A stretch of DNA of 64,000 nt from Pseudomonas sp. MPC6 (GTDB lineage: Bacteria > Pseudomonadota > Gammaproteobacteria > Pseudomonadales > Pseudomonadaceae): NCBI RefSeq assembly GCF_006094435.1, contig NZ_CP034783.1:1143001-1207000 (forward strand), read 5' to 3'. Below are positions 28,898 to 40,692 of the stretch, piece by piece. A model generated the notes under the pieces. That model did not search any database. It was given only the letters and a program-made list of their open reading frames with translations, and was not told the DNA's origin. Within the stretch, counting starts at the first letter, position 1, and every line of letters starts with the position of its first letter. The translations under genes were made by a program, and so were the position numbers.

Positions 28898-29179
28898 ATG
28901 GCTCTTACTAAAGACCAACTGATCGCCGACATCGCTGAAGCTATCGACGCGCCAAAAACCACCGCGCGTAACGCTCTGGACCAACTGGGCCAAATCGTTG
29001 CCGATCAGCTGGAAAACGGCGGCGAAATCACTCTGCCAGGTATCGGCAAGCTGAAAGTGACCGAGCGTCCTGCCCGTACTGGCCGTAACCCTTCGACTGG
29101 CGCTGCCATCGAAATCGCTGCCAAGAAAGTGATCAAGCTGGTTGTGGCCAAAGGCCTGACCGACGCTGTCAACAAGTAA
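28898..29179 (+). CDS. HU-family histone-like DNA-binding protein
   Basis: This 93-residue HU/IHF-fold protein has two N-terminal dimerisation helices, the beta arm around PARTGRNPSTGAAIEIAAKK with the DNA-intercalating Pro, and a C-terminal helix. The ATG at 28898 follows GGAAGGAA. It binds and bends DNA non-specifically. Pseudomonads carry several HU genes, and this one resembles the divergent HU paralogue rather than the classical HupA/HupB. A strong terminator follows. Confidence 0.92.
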   Translation: MALTKDQLIADIAEAIDAPKTTARNALDQLGQIVADQLENGGEITLPGIGKLKVTERPARTGRNPSTGAAIEIAAKKVIKLVVAKGLTDAVNK

Positions 29180-29187
29180 GATTTGTT

Positions 29188-29228
29188 AAAAAACCGTGCG
29201 ACGGAGCAATCCGGGGCACGGTTTTTTT
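29188..29228 (+). terminator. Rho-independent terminator of HU gene
   Basis: AAAAAACCGTGC pairs with GCACGG and a T-run around a 16-nt loop. Confidence 0.85.
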
Positions 29229-29270
29229 GTGTCTGCGATTTGGCGAATGCCAAGAACACCGCAAAACCAA

Positions 29271-29360
29271 TGTGGGAGCGGGCTTGCTCGCGAAGGCGGT
29301 CTATCAGTCGATTATATAGTGACTGACACTCCGCTTTCGCGAGCAAGCCCGCTCCCACAG
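29271..29360. repeat. REPIN (GCGGGCTTGCTCGCGA class)
   Basis: Inverted GTGGGAGCGGGCTTGCTCGC arms flank a spacer with CAGTCGATTATATAGTGACT. It lies between convergent HU and rlmF. Confidence 0.85.
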
Positions 29361-29370
29361 TTGACCTGCG

Positions 29371-30393
29371 TTAGCCCTTGCGAACCCAGCGTTCGCGCCA
29401 GGTCTGCTGCTCGGACTTGGTCTGGAAGGTCCAGGCGACGAAGCGGCTCTGCTTCTGCCCCTGGGACATTTCCACCACCTGGCTTTCCAGTACGCCAGCC
29501 TTTTTCAGCGCGGTCTGGATCACCGGCAGGTTGGAGGCCTTCGACACCAGGGTGCTGAACCACAGCACCTTGTGTTGAAAATGCGCGCTTTCGGCGATCA
29601 GTTGCGTCACGAAGCGTGCTTCGCCACCTTCACACCACAATTCAGCCGACTGACCGCCAAAGTTCAGCACCGGCAGTTTGCGTTTCGGGTCGGCCCGGCC
29701 CAGCGCGCGCCATTTACGCTCGCTGCCCTTGGTGGCCTCATCCATCGACGCGTGGAACGGCGGGTTGCACATGGTCAGGTCGAAGCGTTCGCCGGGTTCG
29801 AGCAGGCCCAGCAGGATGTGCTTGGGATTACTCTGCTGGCGCAACTGGATGGCTTTGTTCAGCCCGTTGGACTGCACGATGGCTTTGGCAGCGGCCACGG
29901 CCGTCGGGTCGATTTCCGAACCGAGGAAGTGCCAGCGGTAATCGCTGTAGCCGATCAACGGATAGACGCAGTTGGCGCCCATGCCGATATCGAGCACCTT
30001 GACCGGCGCACCCCGAGGGATCTCGCCATCATTGACGCTGGCCAGCAGGTCGGCCAGGAAGTGCACGTAATCGGCACGGCCCGGGACCGGCGGGCAGAGG
30101 TAATCGGCCGGGATGTCCCAATGGGCAATGCCGTAGAACGACTTGAGCAGCGCCCGGTTGAACACCCGCACCGCGTCGGGGCTGGCGAAGTCGATGCTTT
30201 CCTTGCCATACGGATTGATGATCACGAACTGCGCCAGTTCCGGCGTGGTTTTGATCAGCGCCGGGAAGTCGTAGCGACCCTGGTGGCGGTTGCGCGGGTG
30301 CAGGCTGGCCTTCTCGCGTGGTTCCACGGCTTTGGCCGGGGTCGCGGATTCGGGCTTCTTGCGCGCAGGGCGGGGTGTGCGGGGGGCGTTCAT
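29371..30393 (-). CDS. rlmF: 23S rRNA m6A1618 methyltransferase RlmF
   Basis: This 340-residue enzyme starts at [13 protein letters not shown] after rejecting a REP-containing upstream extension. A basic N-terminal tail leads to [16 protein letters not shown], typical of RlmF. The SAM site is [13 protein letters not shown], and the adenine N6-methyltransferase catalytic motif is NPPF in [11 protein letters not shown]. It methylates A1618 of 23S rRNA in the cytoplasm. It stands alone between two REP pairs. Confidence 0.92.
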   Translation of the reverse strand: MNAPRTPRPARKKPESATPAKAVEPREKASLHPRNRHQGRYDFPALIKTTPELAQFVIINPYGKESIDFASPDAVRVFNRALLKSFYGIAHWDIPADYLCPPVPGRADYVHFLADLLASVNDGEIPRGAPVKVLDIGMGANCVYPLIGYSDYRWHFLGSEIDPTAVAAAKAIVQSNGLNKAIQLRQQSNPKHILLGLLEPGERFDLTMCNPPFHASMDEATKGSERKWRALGRADPKRKLPVLNFGGQSAELWCEGGEARFVTQLIAESAHFQHKVLWFSTLVSKASNLPVIQTALKKAGVLESQVVEMSQGQKQSRFVAWTFQTKSEQQTWRERWVRKG

Positions 30394-30465
30394 GGGCGTG
30401 GTCGATTCGGGTATGGCTAAAAGTGGCGGGTATTGTCCCACAGACAATGGCCGCGCGGGGGATCC

Positions 30466-30555
30466 CGTAGGAGCGAGGCTTGCCCGCGAAGAACGATAAC
30501 TCGGTATGTCTGTTTGACCGGGTCGCGACCTTCGCGGGCAAGCCTCGCTCCTACA
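30466..30555. repeat. REPIN (GCGAGGCTTGCCCGCGAA variant)
   Basis: Arms GTAGGAGCGAGGCTTGCCCG and its complement lie upstream of rlmF and after the valS terminator. Confidence 0.85.
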
Positions 30556-30585
30556 AAAAGCGGGTTTTGGTGTTTGGCGGGCATG

Positions 30586-30615
30586 AAAAAGGGAGGCCAT
30601 CTGGCCTCCCTTTTT
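30586..30615 (-). terminator. Terminator of valS
   Basis: AAAAAGGGAGGCC and GGCCTCCCTTTTT form a perfect stem around ATCT. It is symmetric and works in both directions, 16 bp after the valS stop. Confidence 0.9.
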
Positions 30616-30630
30616 CAGTGCGATTCGCCG

Positions 30631-33477
30631 TTACAGGCTGGCAATCCGCGCATGCTGCTCGGCCAATTTGCCCAAAGCCTGTTCAGCTTCAGCCAGTTTG
30701 GCGCGTTCCTTGTCGATGACTTCGGCCGGAGCCTTGTCGACGAAACCGGCGTTGGACAGTTTGCCGCCCACCCGCTGGACTTCGCCCTGCAGGCGCAGGA
30801 TTTCCTTGTCCAGGCGTGCCAGCTCGGCGGCCTTGTCGATCAAGCCGGCCATTGGCACCAGCACTTCCATCTCGCCCACCAGCGCGGTGGCGGACAATGG
30901 TGCTTCTTCGCCGGCCGCCAATACGGTGATCGACTCCAGGCGGGCCAGCTTTTTCAGCAAGGCTTCGTTCTCGGTGAGACGACGCTGATCTTCGGCGCTG
31001 ACGTTTTTCAGGAACAGGTTCAGCGGCTTGCCCGGACCGATGTTCATCTCGGCGCGAATGTTGCGCGTGCCGAGCATCAGCGTCTTCAGCCATTCGATGT
31101 CATCTTCGGCGCCCTGATCGATGCGCTCTTCATTGGCCACTGGCCAAGGTTGCAGCATGATCGTCTTGCCTTCGATGCCAGCCAGCGGCGCGATGCGCTG
31201 CCAGATCTCTTCGGTGATGAACGGCATGAACGGGTGTGCCAGGCGCAGCGCGACTTCCAGCACCCGAACCAGCGTGCGACGCGTACCGCGCTGACGTTCG
31301 ACCGGCGCGTTTTCGTCCCACAGCACAGGCTTGGACAGTTCCAGGTACCAGTCGCAATACTGGTTCCAGATGAACTCGTACAAGGCTTGCGCCGCCAGGT
31401 CGAAGCGGAACTGGTCGAGCTGACGGGTCACTTCGGCTTCGGTGCGTTGCAGCTGCGAGATGATCCAGCGATCGGCCAGCGACAGCTCAAAGGCTTCGCC
31501 GTTCTGGCCGCAGTCTTCGCCCTTGTCCAGCACATAGCGCGCGGCGTTCCAGATCTTGTTGCAGAAGTTGCGATAGCCTTCGACGCGGCCCATGTCGAAC
31601 TTGATGTCGCGACCGGTGGACGCCAGCGAGCAGAAGGTAAAGCGCAGGGCGTCGGTGCCGTAGCTGGCGATGCCGTCGGCGAACTCGTCGCGGGTCTGCT
31701 TCTCGATCTTCTTCGCCAGCTTCGGCTGCATCATGCCGGAGGTGCGCTTCTGCACCAGTTCTTCCAGCTCGATACCGTCGATGATGTCCAGCGGGTCCAG
31801 GACGTTGCCCTTGGACTTGGACATCTTCTGGCCCTGGCCGTCACGTACCAGACCGTGCACATAAACGGTCTTGAACGGAACCTGTGGCGTGCCGTCTGCA
31901 TTTTTCACCAGGTGCATGGTGAGCATGATCATCCGGGCAACCCAGAAGAAAATGATGTCGAAGCCAGTCACCAGCACGTCGGTGGAGTGGAATTTCTTCA
32001 GGAATTCGGTCTGCTCGGGCCAGCCGAGGGTGGAGAAGGTCCACAGCCCCGAACTGAACCAGGTGTCGAGAACGTCATTGTCCTGTTGCAGCGCAACGTC
32101 CGGGCCGAGGTTGTGCTTGGCACGTACTTCGGCTTCGTCGCGACCGACGTAGACCTTGCCCGACTCGTCGTACCAGGCCGGGATCCGGTGGCCCCACCAC
32201 AACTGACGGCTGATGCACCAATCCTGGATGTCGCGCATCCACGAGAAGTACATGTTTTCGTACTGCTTGGGCACGAACTGGATACGGCCGTCTTCAACGG
32301 CAGCAATCGCAGGCTCGGCCAATGGCTTGGTCGACACGTACCACTGGTCGGTCAGCCACGGCTCGATGATGGTGCCGGAGCGGTCGCCCTTGGGCACTTT
32401 CAGGCCGTGATCGTCGACGCTGACCAGCAGGCCGGCGGCGTCGAATGCAGCAACGATCTGCTTGCGCGCTTCGAAGCGGTCCAGGCCGGCGTATTCGGCC
32501 GGGATCTTGCCGTCGATGCTTTCGTTCAGCGTGCCATCGAGGTTGAACACCTGGCAGGCGGGCAACACAGCGGCGTTCTTGTCGAAGATGTTCAGCAGCG
32601 GCAGGTTGTGGCGCTTGCCGACTTCGTAGTCGTTGAAATCGTGGGCCGGGGTGATTTTCACGCAGCCGGTGCCGAATTCGGGGTCGCAGTAATCGTCGGC
32701 AATGATCGGGATGCGGCGGCCGACCAGCGGCAGCTCGACAAATTGGCCGATCAGGGCTTTGTAGCGGTCATCGTTCGGGTTCACGGCGACGGCGGCGTCG
32801 CCGAGCATGGTTTCCGGGCGAGTGGTCGCGACGATCAGGTAGTCATTGCCTTCAGCGGTCTTGGCGCCGTCGGCCAGCGGGTACTTCAGGTTCCACAGGA
32901 AGCCTTTCTCGTCGTGGTTTTCCACTTCGAGGTCGGAAATCGCCGTGTGCAGCTTGGTGTCCCAGTTGACCAGGCGCTTGCCGCGATAGATCAGGCCGTC
33001 TTCGTGCAGGCGCACGAACGCTTCTTTCACCGCTTCCGAGAGGCCGTCGTCCATGGTGAAGCGCTCGCGGCTCCAGTCCACGGACGAGCCGAGACGGCGG
33101 ATCTGACGGCTGATGTTGCCGCCGGACTGATCCTTCCACTCCCAGACTTTCTCGAGGAATTTTTCGCGACCCAGATCATGGCGATTCTGGCCCTGGGCTT
33201 CGAGTTGACGCTCCACCAGCATTTGCGTGGCGATACCGGCATGGTCGGTGCCCGGCTGCCACAGGGTGTTGCGACCCTGCATGCGGCGGAAACGGATCAG
33301 GGCGTCCATGATCGCGTTATTGAAGCCGTGACCCATGTGCAGGCTGCCGGTGACGTTCGGCGGCGGGATCATGATGGTGTAGGACTCGCCCGCGCCTTGC
33401 GGGGCGAAGTAATTCTCTGACTCCCAGGTGTTGTACCAGGAAGTTTCAATGGCGTGCGGCTGGTAGGTCTTATCCAT
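30631..33477 (-). CDS. valS: Valyl-tRNA synthetase
   Basis: This 948-residue class Ia aminoacyl-tRNA synthetase has the HIGH-type motif HMGH at 47-50 ([15 protein letters not shown]) and KMSKS near residue 550. An editing domain is inserted between them, followed by the anticodon-binding domain and the C-terminal coiled coil ([22 protein letters not shown]). It charges tRNA-Val and edits mischarged Thr. Order valS, small gene, holC, pepA equals P. aeruginosa. Confidence 0.97.
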   Translation of the reverse strand: MDKTYQPHAIETSWYNTWESENYFAPQGAGESYTIMIPPPNVTGSLHMGHGFNNAIMDALIRFRRMQGRNTLWQPGTDHAGIATQMLVERQLEAQGQNRHDLGREKFLEKVWEWKDQSGGNISRQIRRLGSSVDWSRERFTMDDGLSEAVKEAFVRLHEDGLIYRGKRLVNWDTKLHTAISDLEVENHDEKGFLWNLKYPLADGAKTAEGNDYLIVATTRPETMLGDAAVAVNPNDDRYKALIGQFVELPLVGRRIPIIADDYCDPEFGTGCVKITPAHDFNDYEVGKRHNLPLLNIFDKNAAVLPACQVFNLDGTLNESIDGKIPAEYAGLDRFEARKQIVAAFDAAGLLVSVDDHGLKVPKGDRSGTIIEPWLTDQWYVSTKPLAEPAIAAVEDGRIQFVPKQYENMYFSWMRDIQDWCISRQLWWGHRIPAWYDESGKVYVGRDEAEVRAKHNLGPDVALQQDNDVLDTWFSSGLWTFSTLGWPEQTEFLKKFHSTDVLVTGFDIIFFWVARMIMLTMHLVKNADGTPQVPFKTVYVHGLVRDGQGQKMSKSKGNVLDPLDIIDGIELEELVQKRTSGMMQPKLAKKIEKQTRDEFADGIASYGTDALRFTFCSLASTGRDIKFDMGRVEGYRNFCNKIWNAARYVLDKGEDCGQNGEAFELSLADRWIISQLQRTEAEVTRQLDQFRFDLAAQALYEFIWNQYCDWYLELSKPVLWDENAPVERQRGTRRTLVRVLEVALRLAHPFMPFITEEIWQRIAPLAGIEGKTIMLQPWPVANEERIDQGAEDDIEWLKTLMLGTRNIRAEMNIGPGKPLNLFLKNVSAEDQRRLTENEALLKKLARLESITVLAAGEEAPLSATALVGEMEVLVPMAGLIDKAAELARLDKEILRLQGEVQRVGGKLSNAGFVDKAPAEVIDKERAKLAEAEQALGKLAEQHARIASL

Positions 33478-33594
33478 GCGCGGCGGGACCCTATTGGCAT
33501 TTATTCAGGAAAAGCCGGCAAGTATAGCGGGGCATGGGGCAGAGGGCGAGTTGATCGCGGGATGAGCTGACTATCAGCCATTGCACAAAAACAA

Positions 33595-33684
33595 TGTGGG
33601 AGCCGGGCTTGCTCGCGAAGGCAGCCTGTCATCCAACACAAATGTTGAATGTTACTGCCTTCGCGAGCAAGCCCGCTCCCACAT
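33595..33684. repeat. REPIN (GCGGGCTTGCTCGCGA class)
   Basis: Inverted arms flank a spacer with CATCCAACACAAATGTTGAATG, itself weakly palindromic. It lies between the small gene and valS. Confidence 0.85.
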
Positions 33685-33698
33685 TGGAATGGTGGTGT

Positions 33699-34082
33699 CT
33701 ATTCGTACTGGCTGAGCAACCGATCCATCCGCGCAGCGAGCCGGCGTTTGATTTCGGTTTCGATGTGCGGGGCGAAGTCGTCGATCACGTCTTGCATGAT
33801 CAGCATGGCGGCGGAGCGCAGTTCGCCGTCCAGATGCAGCAGGGCGTCCGGGCCTTTATCGGCCGCAGGTGAAGGCTCGGCGGCAGGGGTGGGTGGCGTC
33901 GGTTCGGCTGTAGGCTGGGAGGCGCTGACCGCATCGAACAACATCGGAATCTGTTCCTGGTCATCGTCCTCGACCGTATCGGTCAGCAGGGGCGGTTGCA
34001 GGTTGTCGTCGCCGAGCAGTTGCCGGATCGACTCGAGGTCGTCCAGCAGGTGCGCGGACTGTTGCTGTTTTGGAGTGTCCAT
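33699..34082 (-). CDS. Hypothetical protein between holC and valS
   Basis: This 127-residue acidic protein has an N-terminal helical part (QSAHLLDDLESIRQLLGD), a Pro/Ala/Glu-rich linker (about 55-75) and a C-terminal helical part (LIMQDVIDDFAPHIETEIKRRLAARMDRLL). It has no membrane segment or signal. P. aeruginosa has a similar gene in the same place. Its start is 8 bp from the holC stop, so it is probably in one transcript with holC and perhaps valS. Function is unknown. A link to the replisome or to ValS is only positional. Confidence 0.8.
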   Translation of the reverse strand: MDTPKQQQSAHLLDDLESIRQLLGDDNLQPPLLTDTVEDDDQEQIPMLFDAVSASQPTAEPTPPTPAAEPSPAADKGPDALLHLDGELRSAAMLIMQDVIDDFAPHIETEIKRRLAARMDRLLSQYE

Positions 34083-34090
34083 CGGAATGC

Positions 34091-34519
34091 TCAGAGTCGC
34101 TGTAGACGGTGATCTTGCAGAGGATAGCCCTGTTCGCGGTAGAAGCGGAAACTCTCCCGCGCGGCCTGACGAATTGTCGGATCTTCAACCACCACTTCCG
34201 CCACGCGGGCGAATTGCCCGGCGAAGGTCGGGATTTTCAAGTCGAGGTTGACCAGCAGATCCTGGTGCAGACCGCAGTCATCGCCAAGGCCCAGCACGAT
34301 CACCCCCTCGGGCTCGCTTTCGGCGGGACCATGAGGCACGAAGCTTTCGCCCTTGAAGGCCCACAGGCGCGCATCGAGATCGTCACGCTGGGCGGCATCG
34401 CTGCAATGCAGGTAGATGCGGTGGCCCATGCGCCAGGCTTTCTCGGTGAGCTTGCAGGCGAAATCCAGCCGCGCCGACGGATCGGCGCTGGGCAGGATGT
34501 AGAAGTCGACTTTGGTCAT
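34091..34519 (-). CDS. holC: DNA polymerase III chi subunit
   Basis: This 142-residue protein starts MTKVDFYILPSADPSARLDFACKLTEKAWRMGHRIYLHC, typical of HolC. Chi links the clamp loader (through psi) to SSB on lagging-strand DNA. A second start six codons upstream (MIPGTA) has no better signal. It lies downstream of pepA, separated by a REP pair, as in other gammaproteobacteria where holC follows pepA. Confidence 0.92.
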   Translation of the reverse strand: MTKVDFYILPSADPSARLDFACKLTEKAWRMGHRIYLHCSDAAQRDDLDARLWAFKGESFVPHGPAESEPEGVIVLGLGDDCGLHQDLLVNLDLKIPTFAGQFARVAEVVVEDPTIRQAARESFRFYREQGYPLQDHRLQRL

Positions 34520-34550
34520 TGCGGTTCCTGGAATCAACTTCCGCGGAATC

Positions 34551-34650
34551 TGTAGGAGCGAGCTTGCTCGCGAAGGTCGTCAACGATTACGCGGGAAACC
34601 AGGTTAATCGCGGCGATCTTGAGTTTTTCGCGAGCAGGCTCGCTCCTACA
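34551..34650. repeat. REPIN (GAGCGAGCTTGCTCGCGA class)
   Basis: Arms TGTAGGAGCGAGCTTGCTCG and a slightly varied complement flank a spacer with GTCGTCAACGATTACGC. It lies between pepA and holC. Confidence 0.85.
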
Positions 34651-34668
34651 GTGGTCAGTGAGCGATAT

Positions 34669-36207
<1,539 letters not shown>

Positions 36208-36298
36208 TTATAAATAGAAAGACGCAAGACGCGGTCTGCGACAAAGGCCGCAGTTTGAACCTCGCTGCCCGCGCCTGACAACCCTTGGCCTTACGATT

Positions 36299-36398
36299 GT
36301 AGGAGCGAGCTTGCTCGCGAAAAACCCGAGGCCGCTGGGGGGGGATCAGGCTCCCCGCGTTATCGTTGACGTCCATCGCGAGCGAGCTCGCTCCCACA
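36299..36398. repeat. REPIN (GAGCGAGCTTGCTCGCGA class)
   Basis: Arms surround a spacer with GCGTTATCGTTGACGTCC. It lies in the divergent pepA-lptF region (36160-36539), just upstream of the lptF promoter. Confidence 0.85.
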
Positions 36399-36419
36399 CG
36401 CACCCCGCACCATTGCGCA

Positions 36420-36448
36420 GTGACAGGCGCACCCAATCACAGGATAAT
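36420..36448 (+). promoter_or_regulatory. Sigma-70 promoter of lptFG
   Basis: GTGACA and GATAAT (each 5/6 matches to consensus) are separated by exactly 17 bp. The predicted start near 36455 gives a leader of about 85 nt. Confidence 0.65.
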
Positions 36449-36539
36449 GCGCCAACTTTTTCGGCGGCTCTGCCCTGCGGGCCGTCTGATACGTTTGCTT
36501 GTTTGGCCGCCTTAGCCTGACAACCCTGGAGTGTCTGGT

Positions 36540-37661
36540 TTGATTGTCTTTCGTTATCTGTCCCGAGAAGTCCTGTTGACCTTGAGCGCCGTCAGTGCGG
36601 TGCTGCTGGTCATCATCATGAGTGGACGCTTCATCAAGTACCTCGCCCAGGCGGCTGCCGGTCTGCTGGATCCGGGCTCGCTGTTTCTGATCATGGGCTT
36701 TCGCCTGCCGGGTTTCATGCAGTTGATTCTGCCGTTGGGCCTGTTTCTCGGGATTCTGCTGGCCTACGGCCGTTTGTACCTTGAAAGCGAAATGACCGTA
36801 CTGTCGGCCACCGGCATGAGCCAGCAGCGACTGTTGGCAATGACGTTGTTCCCCGCCACCCTGGTTGCATTGGTGGTGGCGTGGCTCAGCCTGAGCCTGG
36901 CGCCGCAAGGGGCCAATCAGTTCCAGTTGCTGTTGAACAAGCAGGATGCCCTGACCGAGTTCGACACCCTTGAGCCTGGCCGTTTCCAGGCGCTGCGCGA
37001 CGGAACGCGGGTGACCTACACCGAAACGTTGTCGGATAACCGCGTCAACCTTGGCGGCGTGTTCATTTCGCAGAAGAACATCTCCTCGGACGACAAGAAG
37101 GATCGCGGGATTTCCGTGCTGGTGGCCGAGAAGGGGCGCCAGGAAATTCGCGCCGACGGCAACCGCTACCTGATTCTCGAGAACGGTTATCGCTATGACG
37201 GTAACCCGGGTCAGGCCGACTACCGGGCGATCAAATATGACGAGTATGGCGTATTGCTACCTAAGCCGGACGTCAGCGATGAAGTCACCGACCGTGACGC
37301 GATGACCACCAGTTCGCTGCTGGGCAGTGACGACATCCGCTCCCGCACCGAATTGCAGTGGCGCCTGTCCTTGCCGTTGCTGGTGTTCATCGTGACCCTG
37401 ATGGCGGTGCCGTTGTCGCGGGTCAATCCGCGCCAGGGCCGTTTCCTCAAGCTGTTGCCGGCGATTCTTCTCTATATGGCTTACCTGACGATCCTGATTG
37501 CCGCCCGCGGCGCCCTCGAGAAGGGCAAGATCCCGCCGGCACTGGGGTTGTGGTGGGTGCATGCGATCTTCCTGGTCATCGGCCTGGGCCTGCTCTATTG
37601 GGAACCACTGCGCTTGAAAATGGCGAGTCGCCGCAGCGCGCTGGAGGTGGCCCGTGGTTAA
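36540..37661 (+). CDS. lptF: LPS export permease LptF
   Basis: This 373-residue inner-membrane protein has three N-terminal helices, a periplasmic beta-jellyroll and three C-terminal helices. With LptG and the LptB ATPase it extracts lipopolysaccharide from the inner membrane and passes it to LptC/A. The TTG at 36540 (MIVFRYLSREVL in the family) is chosen because GGAG lies 7 bp upstream. A GTG at 36531 would start directly after that GGAG. It overlaps lptG by 8 bp. Confidence 0.93.
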   Translation: MIVFRYLSREVLLTLSAVSAVLLVIIMSGRFIKYLAQAAAGLLDPGSLFLIMGFRLPGFMQLILPLGLFLGILLAYGRLYLESEMTVLSATGMSQQRLLAMTLFPATLVALVVAWLSLSLAPQGANQFQLLLNKQDALTEFDTLEPGRFQALRDGTRVTYTETLSDNRVNLGGVFISQKNISSDDKKDRGISVLVAEKGRQEIRADGNRYLILENGYRYDGNPGQADYRAIKYDEYGVLLPKPDVSDEVTDRDAMTTSSLLGSDDIRSRTELQWRLSLPLLVFIVTLMAVPLSRVNPRQGRFLKLLPAILLYMAYLTILIAARGALEKGKIPPALGLWWVHAIFLVIGLGLLYWEPLRLKMASRRSALEVARG

Positions 37662-38715
37662 ACTCGATCGCTACATCGGCAGCAGTGTGTTCATGGCGAT
37701 CCTGGCGGTACTGGGGATCATTCTCGGTCTGGCGACGCTGTTTGCCTTTATCGACGAGATGAGCGACGTCAGCGATACCTACACCCTGGTCGATGTGTTG
37801 AGCTACGTCCTGCTCACCGCGCCGCGCCGTCTCTATGACATGTTGCCGATGGCGGCGCTGATCGGGTGCCTGATCGGCCTCGGCAGCCTGGCCAGTCACA
37901 GCGAGCTGACCATCATGCGCGCAGCGGGTGTATCGGTCGGACGGATCGTCTGGGCGGTCATGAAGCCGATGCTGGTGCTGATGGTCGTGGGGCTGCTGAT
38001 TGGCGAGTACGTCGCCCCGGCGGCGGAAGTCACTGCCCAGGCCAATCGCTCCCTGGCCCAGGGCAGCGGCGATGCGCAAAGCGCCAAGCACGGCCTGTGG
38101 CACCGCCAGGGTGACGAGTTCATCCATGTCAACTCGGTGCAGCCCAACGGCCTGCTGTATGGCGTGACCCGCTATCGCTTCGATGATCAACGCCACATGC
38201 TGTCTTCGAGCTTCGCCAAGCGCGCGGAATTCGACAAGGACCACTGGCAGTTGAGCGAAGTCACGACCACGGTATTCCATGAAAAAAGCACGGAAGTGGT
38301 GACGGCCCCGGTCGAGCGCTGGAATGTGGCGCTGAGCCCGCAATTGCTCAGTACGGTGGTGATGTCCCCCGATTCGCTGTCGATCACCGGCTTGTGGGGT
38401 TACATCCACTACCTGGCCGACCAGGGCCTGAGCAATGGTCGTTATTGGCTGGCATTTTGGGTCAAGGTGTTGCAGCCGCTGGTCACCGCTGCCCTGGTGC
38501 TGATGGCGATTTCCTTCATCTTCGGTCCGTTGCGTTCGGTGACCCTCGGCCAGCGGGTGTTCACGGGGGTGCTGGTGGGCTTTACCTTCCGCATCGTCCA
38601 GGATCTGCTGGGGCCTTCGAGCCTGGTGTTCGGTTTTCCGCCACTCCTGGCGGTGCTGTTGCCGGCCAGTGTCTGTGCCCTGGCCGGGCTCTGGATGCTG
38701 CGCCGGGCCGGTTGA
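37654..38715 (+). CDS. lptG: LPS export permease LptG
   Basis: This 353-residue protein is the partner of LptF, with the same six-helix plus periplasmic-domain layout. It starts VVKLDRYIGSSVFMAILAVLG from a GTG inside the end of lptF. The C-terminal helices include FIFGPLRSVTLGQRVFTGVLVGF, typical of LptG and the coupling region for LptB. It is followed by a strong terminator. Confidence 0.94.
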   Translation: MVKLDRYIGSSVFMAILAVLGIILGLATLFAFIDEMSDVSDTYTLVDVLSYVLLTAPRRLYDMLPMAALIGCLIGLGSLASHSELTIMRAAGVSVGRIVWAVMKPMLVLMVVGLLIGEYVAPAAEVTAQANRSLAQGSGDAQSAKHGLWHRQGDEFIHVNSVQPNGLLYGVTRYRFDDQRHMLSSSFAKRAEFDKDHWQLSEVTTTVFHEKSTEVVTAPVERWNVALSPQLLSTVVMSPDSLSITGLWGYIHYLADQGLSNGRYWLAFWVKVLQPLVTAALVLMAISFIFGPLRSVTLGQRVFTGVLVGFTFRIVQDLLGPSSLVFGFPPLLAVLLPASVCALAGLWMLRRAG

Positions 38716-38745
38716 TCCCGGGTATTTGCGGCTCCAGTCGATGAT

Positions 38746-38781
38746 AAAAAAACGCCCCTGTCGCAAGACCGGGGCGTTTTT
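38746..38781 (+). terminator. Terminator of lptFG
   Basis: An A-run plus CGCCCC pairs with GGGGCG plus a T-run around TGTCGCAAGACC. Confidence 0.88.
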
Positions 38782-38805
38782 GTACGTGCCGTCTGACCTG
38801 TAAAC

Positions 38806-38835
38806 GTGACGCTTGGGCCGTGGATCAGGTACAAT
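38806..38835 (+). promoter_or_regulatory. Probable promoter of lepA operon
   Basis: GTGACG and TACAAT are separated by 18 bp and lie just after the lptG terminator, about 50 bp before the lepA GTG. Confidence 0.45.
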
Positions 38836-38887
38836 TCCCGGCTATTTTTCGGCGGGCTATGCCTGCAGCCTTTTTGAGTGTTGATCC

Positions 38888-40687
38888 GTGAGTGATTTGA
38901 GTCATATCCGCAATTTCTCCATCATCGCCCACATTGACCATGGCAAGTCGACGCTGGCCGATCGCTTCATCCAGATGTGCGGCGGCCTTGCCGAGCGCGA
39001 AATGGAAGCCCAGGTGCTGGACTCCATGGACCTGGAACGTGAACGCGGGATCACCATCAAGGCCCACAGCGTCACCCTGTATTACACCGCTCGCGATGGC
39101 ATCAAATATCAGCTGAACTTCATTGATACCCCGGGCCACGTCGACTTCACCTATGAAGTCAGCCGCTCGCTGGCGGCGTGCGAAGGTGCGTTGCTGGTGG
39201 TCGATGCCGGCCAGGGTGTTGAAGCGCAGTCGGTTGCCAACTGCTATACGGCGATCGAACAGGGCCTGGAAGTCATGCCGGTCCTGAACAAGATCGACCT
39301 GCCGCAGGCCGATCCGGACCGCGTCAAGGACGAAATCGAGAAGATCATCGGCATCGACGCCACCGATGCGGTCGAGTGCTCTGCCAAGACCGGCCTGGGC
39401 GTCGACGAAGTGCTCGAGCGTCTGGTTCACACCATTCCCGCGCCGACCGGCAACTACGAAGATCCGCTGCAGGCGTTGATCATCGATTCCTGGTTCGACA
39501 ACTACCTGGGCGTTGTGTCCCTGGTACGCGTGCGTCACGGCCGTGTGAAGAAGGGCGACAAGATCCTCGTCAAATCCACCGGCAAGATCCACCTGGTGGA
39601 CAGCGTCGGTGTGTTCAACCCGAAACACACCGCCACCGTTGACCTGAAGGCTGGCGAAGTGGGCTTCATCATCGCCGGCATCAAGGACATTCACGGTGCG
39701 CCGGTCGGTGACACCCTGACCTTGAGCTCCACCCCCGACGTTGATGTGCTGCCCGGCTTCAAACGCATCCAGCCGCAGGTTTATGCCGGTCTGTTCCCGG
39801 TCAGCTCCGACGACTTCGAAGATTTCCGTGAAGCCCTGCAAAAGCTCACGCTCAACGACTCGTCCCTGCAGTACACCCCGGAAAGCTCCGATGCCCTGGG
39901 CTTCGGCTTCCGTTGCGGGTTCCTCGGCATGCTGCACATGGAAATCATCCAGGAGCGCCTGGAGCGCGAGTACGACCTGGACCTGATCACCACGGCGCCG
40001 ACGGTAATTTTCGAGCTGTTGCTGAAAACCGGTGAAACGATTTACGTCGACAACCCGTCGAAGCTGCCGGACCTGTCCTCGATCGAAGACATGCGTGAGC
40101 CGATCGTGCGGGCCAACATTCTTGTGCCGCAAGAGCACCTGGGCAACGTCATTACCCTGTGCATCGAAAAGCGTGGCGTACAACACGACATGCTGTTCCT
40201 CGGTACCCAGGTCCAGGTGAGCTACGATTTGCCGATGAACGAAGTGGTGCTCGACTTCTTCGATCGTCTGAAATCCACCAGCCGCGGCTATGCTTCGCTG
40301 GACTACCATTTCGATCGTTATCAATCGGCTAATCTGGTGAAACTGGATGTGCTGATCAACGGTGACAAGGTCGATGCCCTGGCGTTGATCGTGCACAAGG
40401 ATAACGCGCACTACAAAGGTCGCCAGTTGACCGAGAAGATGAAAGAACTGATTCCGCGCCAGATGTTCGACGTCGCGATCCAGGCCGCCATTGGCGGGCA
40501 GATCATCGCGCGGACTTCGGTCAAGGCACTCAGAAAGAACGTATTGGCCAAATGCTACGGCGGTGACGTTAGCCGTAAGAAAAAACTGCTGGAGAAGCAG
40601 AAGGCCGGTAAAAAACGCATGAAGCAAGTCGGCAACGTGGAAATTCCACAAGAAGCCTTCCTTGCAGTGCTCAGGTTGGATAGTTAG
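38888..40687 (+). CDS. lepA: Elongation factor 4 (LepA)
   Basis: This 599-residue translational GTPase starts at GTG. G1 is [10 protein letters not shown]2/G3 lie around [10 protein letters not shown] and DTPGHVD, and G4 is NKIDLP. Elongation factor G-like domains follow, and the C-terminal domain specific to LepA ends [21 protein letters not shown]. It binds ribosomes and influences initiation or back-translocation. It lies 5 bp before lepB, the conserved lepA-lepB arrangement. Confidence 0.96.
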   Translation: MSDLSHIRNFSIIAHIDHGKSTLADRFIQMCGGLAEREMEAQVLDSMDLERERGITIKAHSVTLYYTARDGIKYQLNFIDTPGHVDFTYEVSRSLAACEGALLVVDAGQGVEAQSVANCYTAIEQGLEVMPVLNKIDLPQADPDRVKDEIEKIIGIDATDAVECSAKTGLGVDEVLERLVHTIPAPTGNYEDPLQALIIDSWFDNYLGVVSLVRVRHGRVKKGDKILVKSTGKIHLVDSVGVFNPKHTATVDLKAGEVGFIIAGIKDIHGAPVGDTLTLSSTPDVDVLPGFKRIQPQVYAGLFPVSSDDFEDFREALQKLTLNDSSLQYTPESSDALGFGFRCGFLGMLHMEIIQERLEREYDLDLITTAPTVIFELLLKTGETIYVDNPSKLPDLSSIEDMREPIVRANILVPQEHLGNVITLCIEKRGVQHDMLFLGTQVQVSYDLPMNEVVLDFFDRLKSTSRGYASLDYHFDRYQSANLVKLDVLINGDKVDALALIVHKDNAHYKGRQLTEKMKELIPRQMFDVAIQAAIGGQIIARTSVKALRKNVLAKCYGGDVSRKKKLLEKQKAGKKRMKQVGNVEIPQEAFLAVLRLDS

Positions 40688-40692
40688 GTCCT

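Noticed and set aside
29371..30600. Longer RlmF start at 30600
   Set aside because: The first 69 codons translate a REPIN and intergenic sequence. The family start and composition favour 30393.
30433..33420. Open frame of 995 codons antisense to valS
   Set aside because: Shadow frame. It starts in a REP sequence and shows no recognisable domain.
38825..40651. Open frame of 608 codons antisense to lepA
   Set aside because: Shadow of the certain lepA gene, with no family features.
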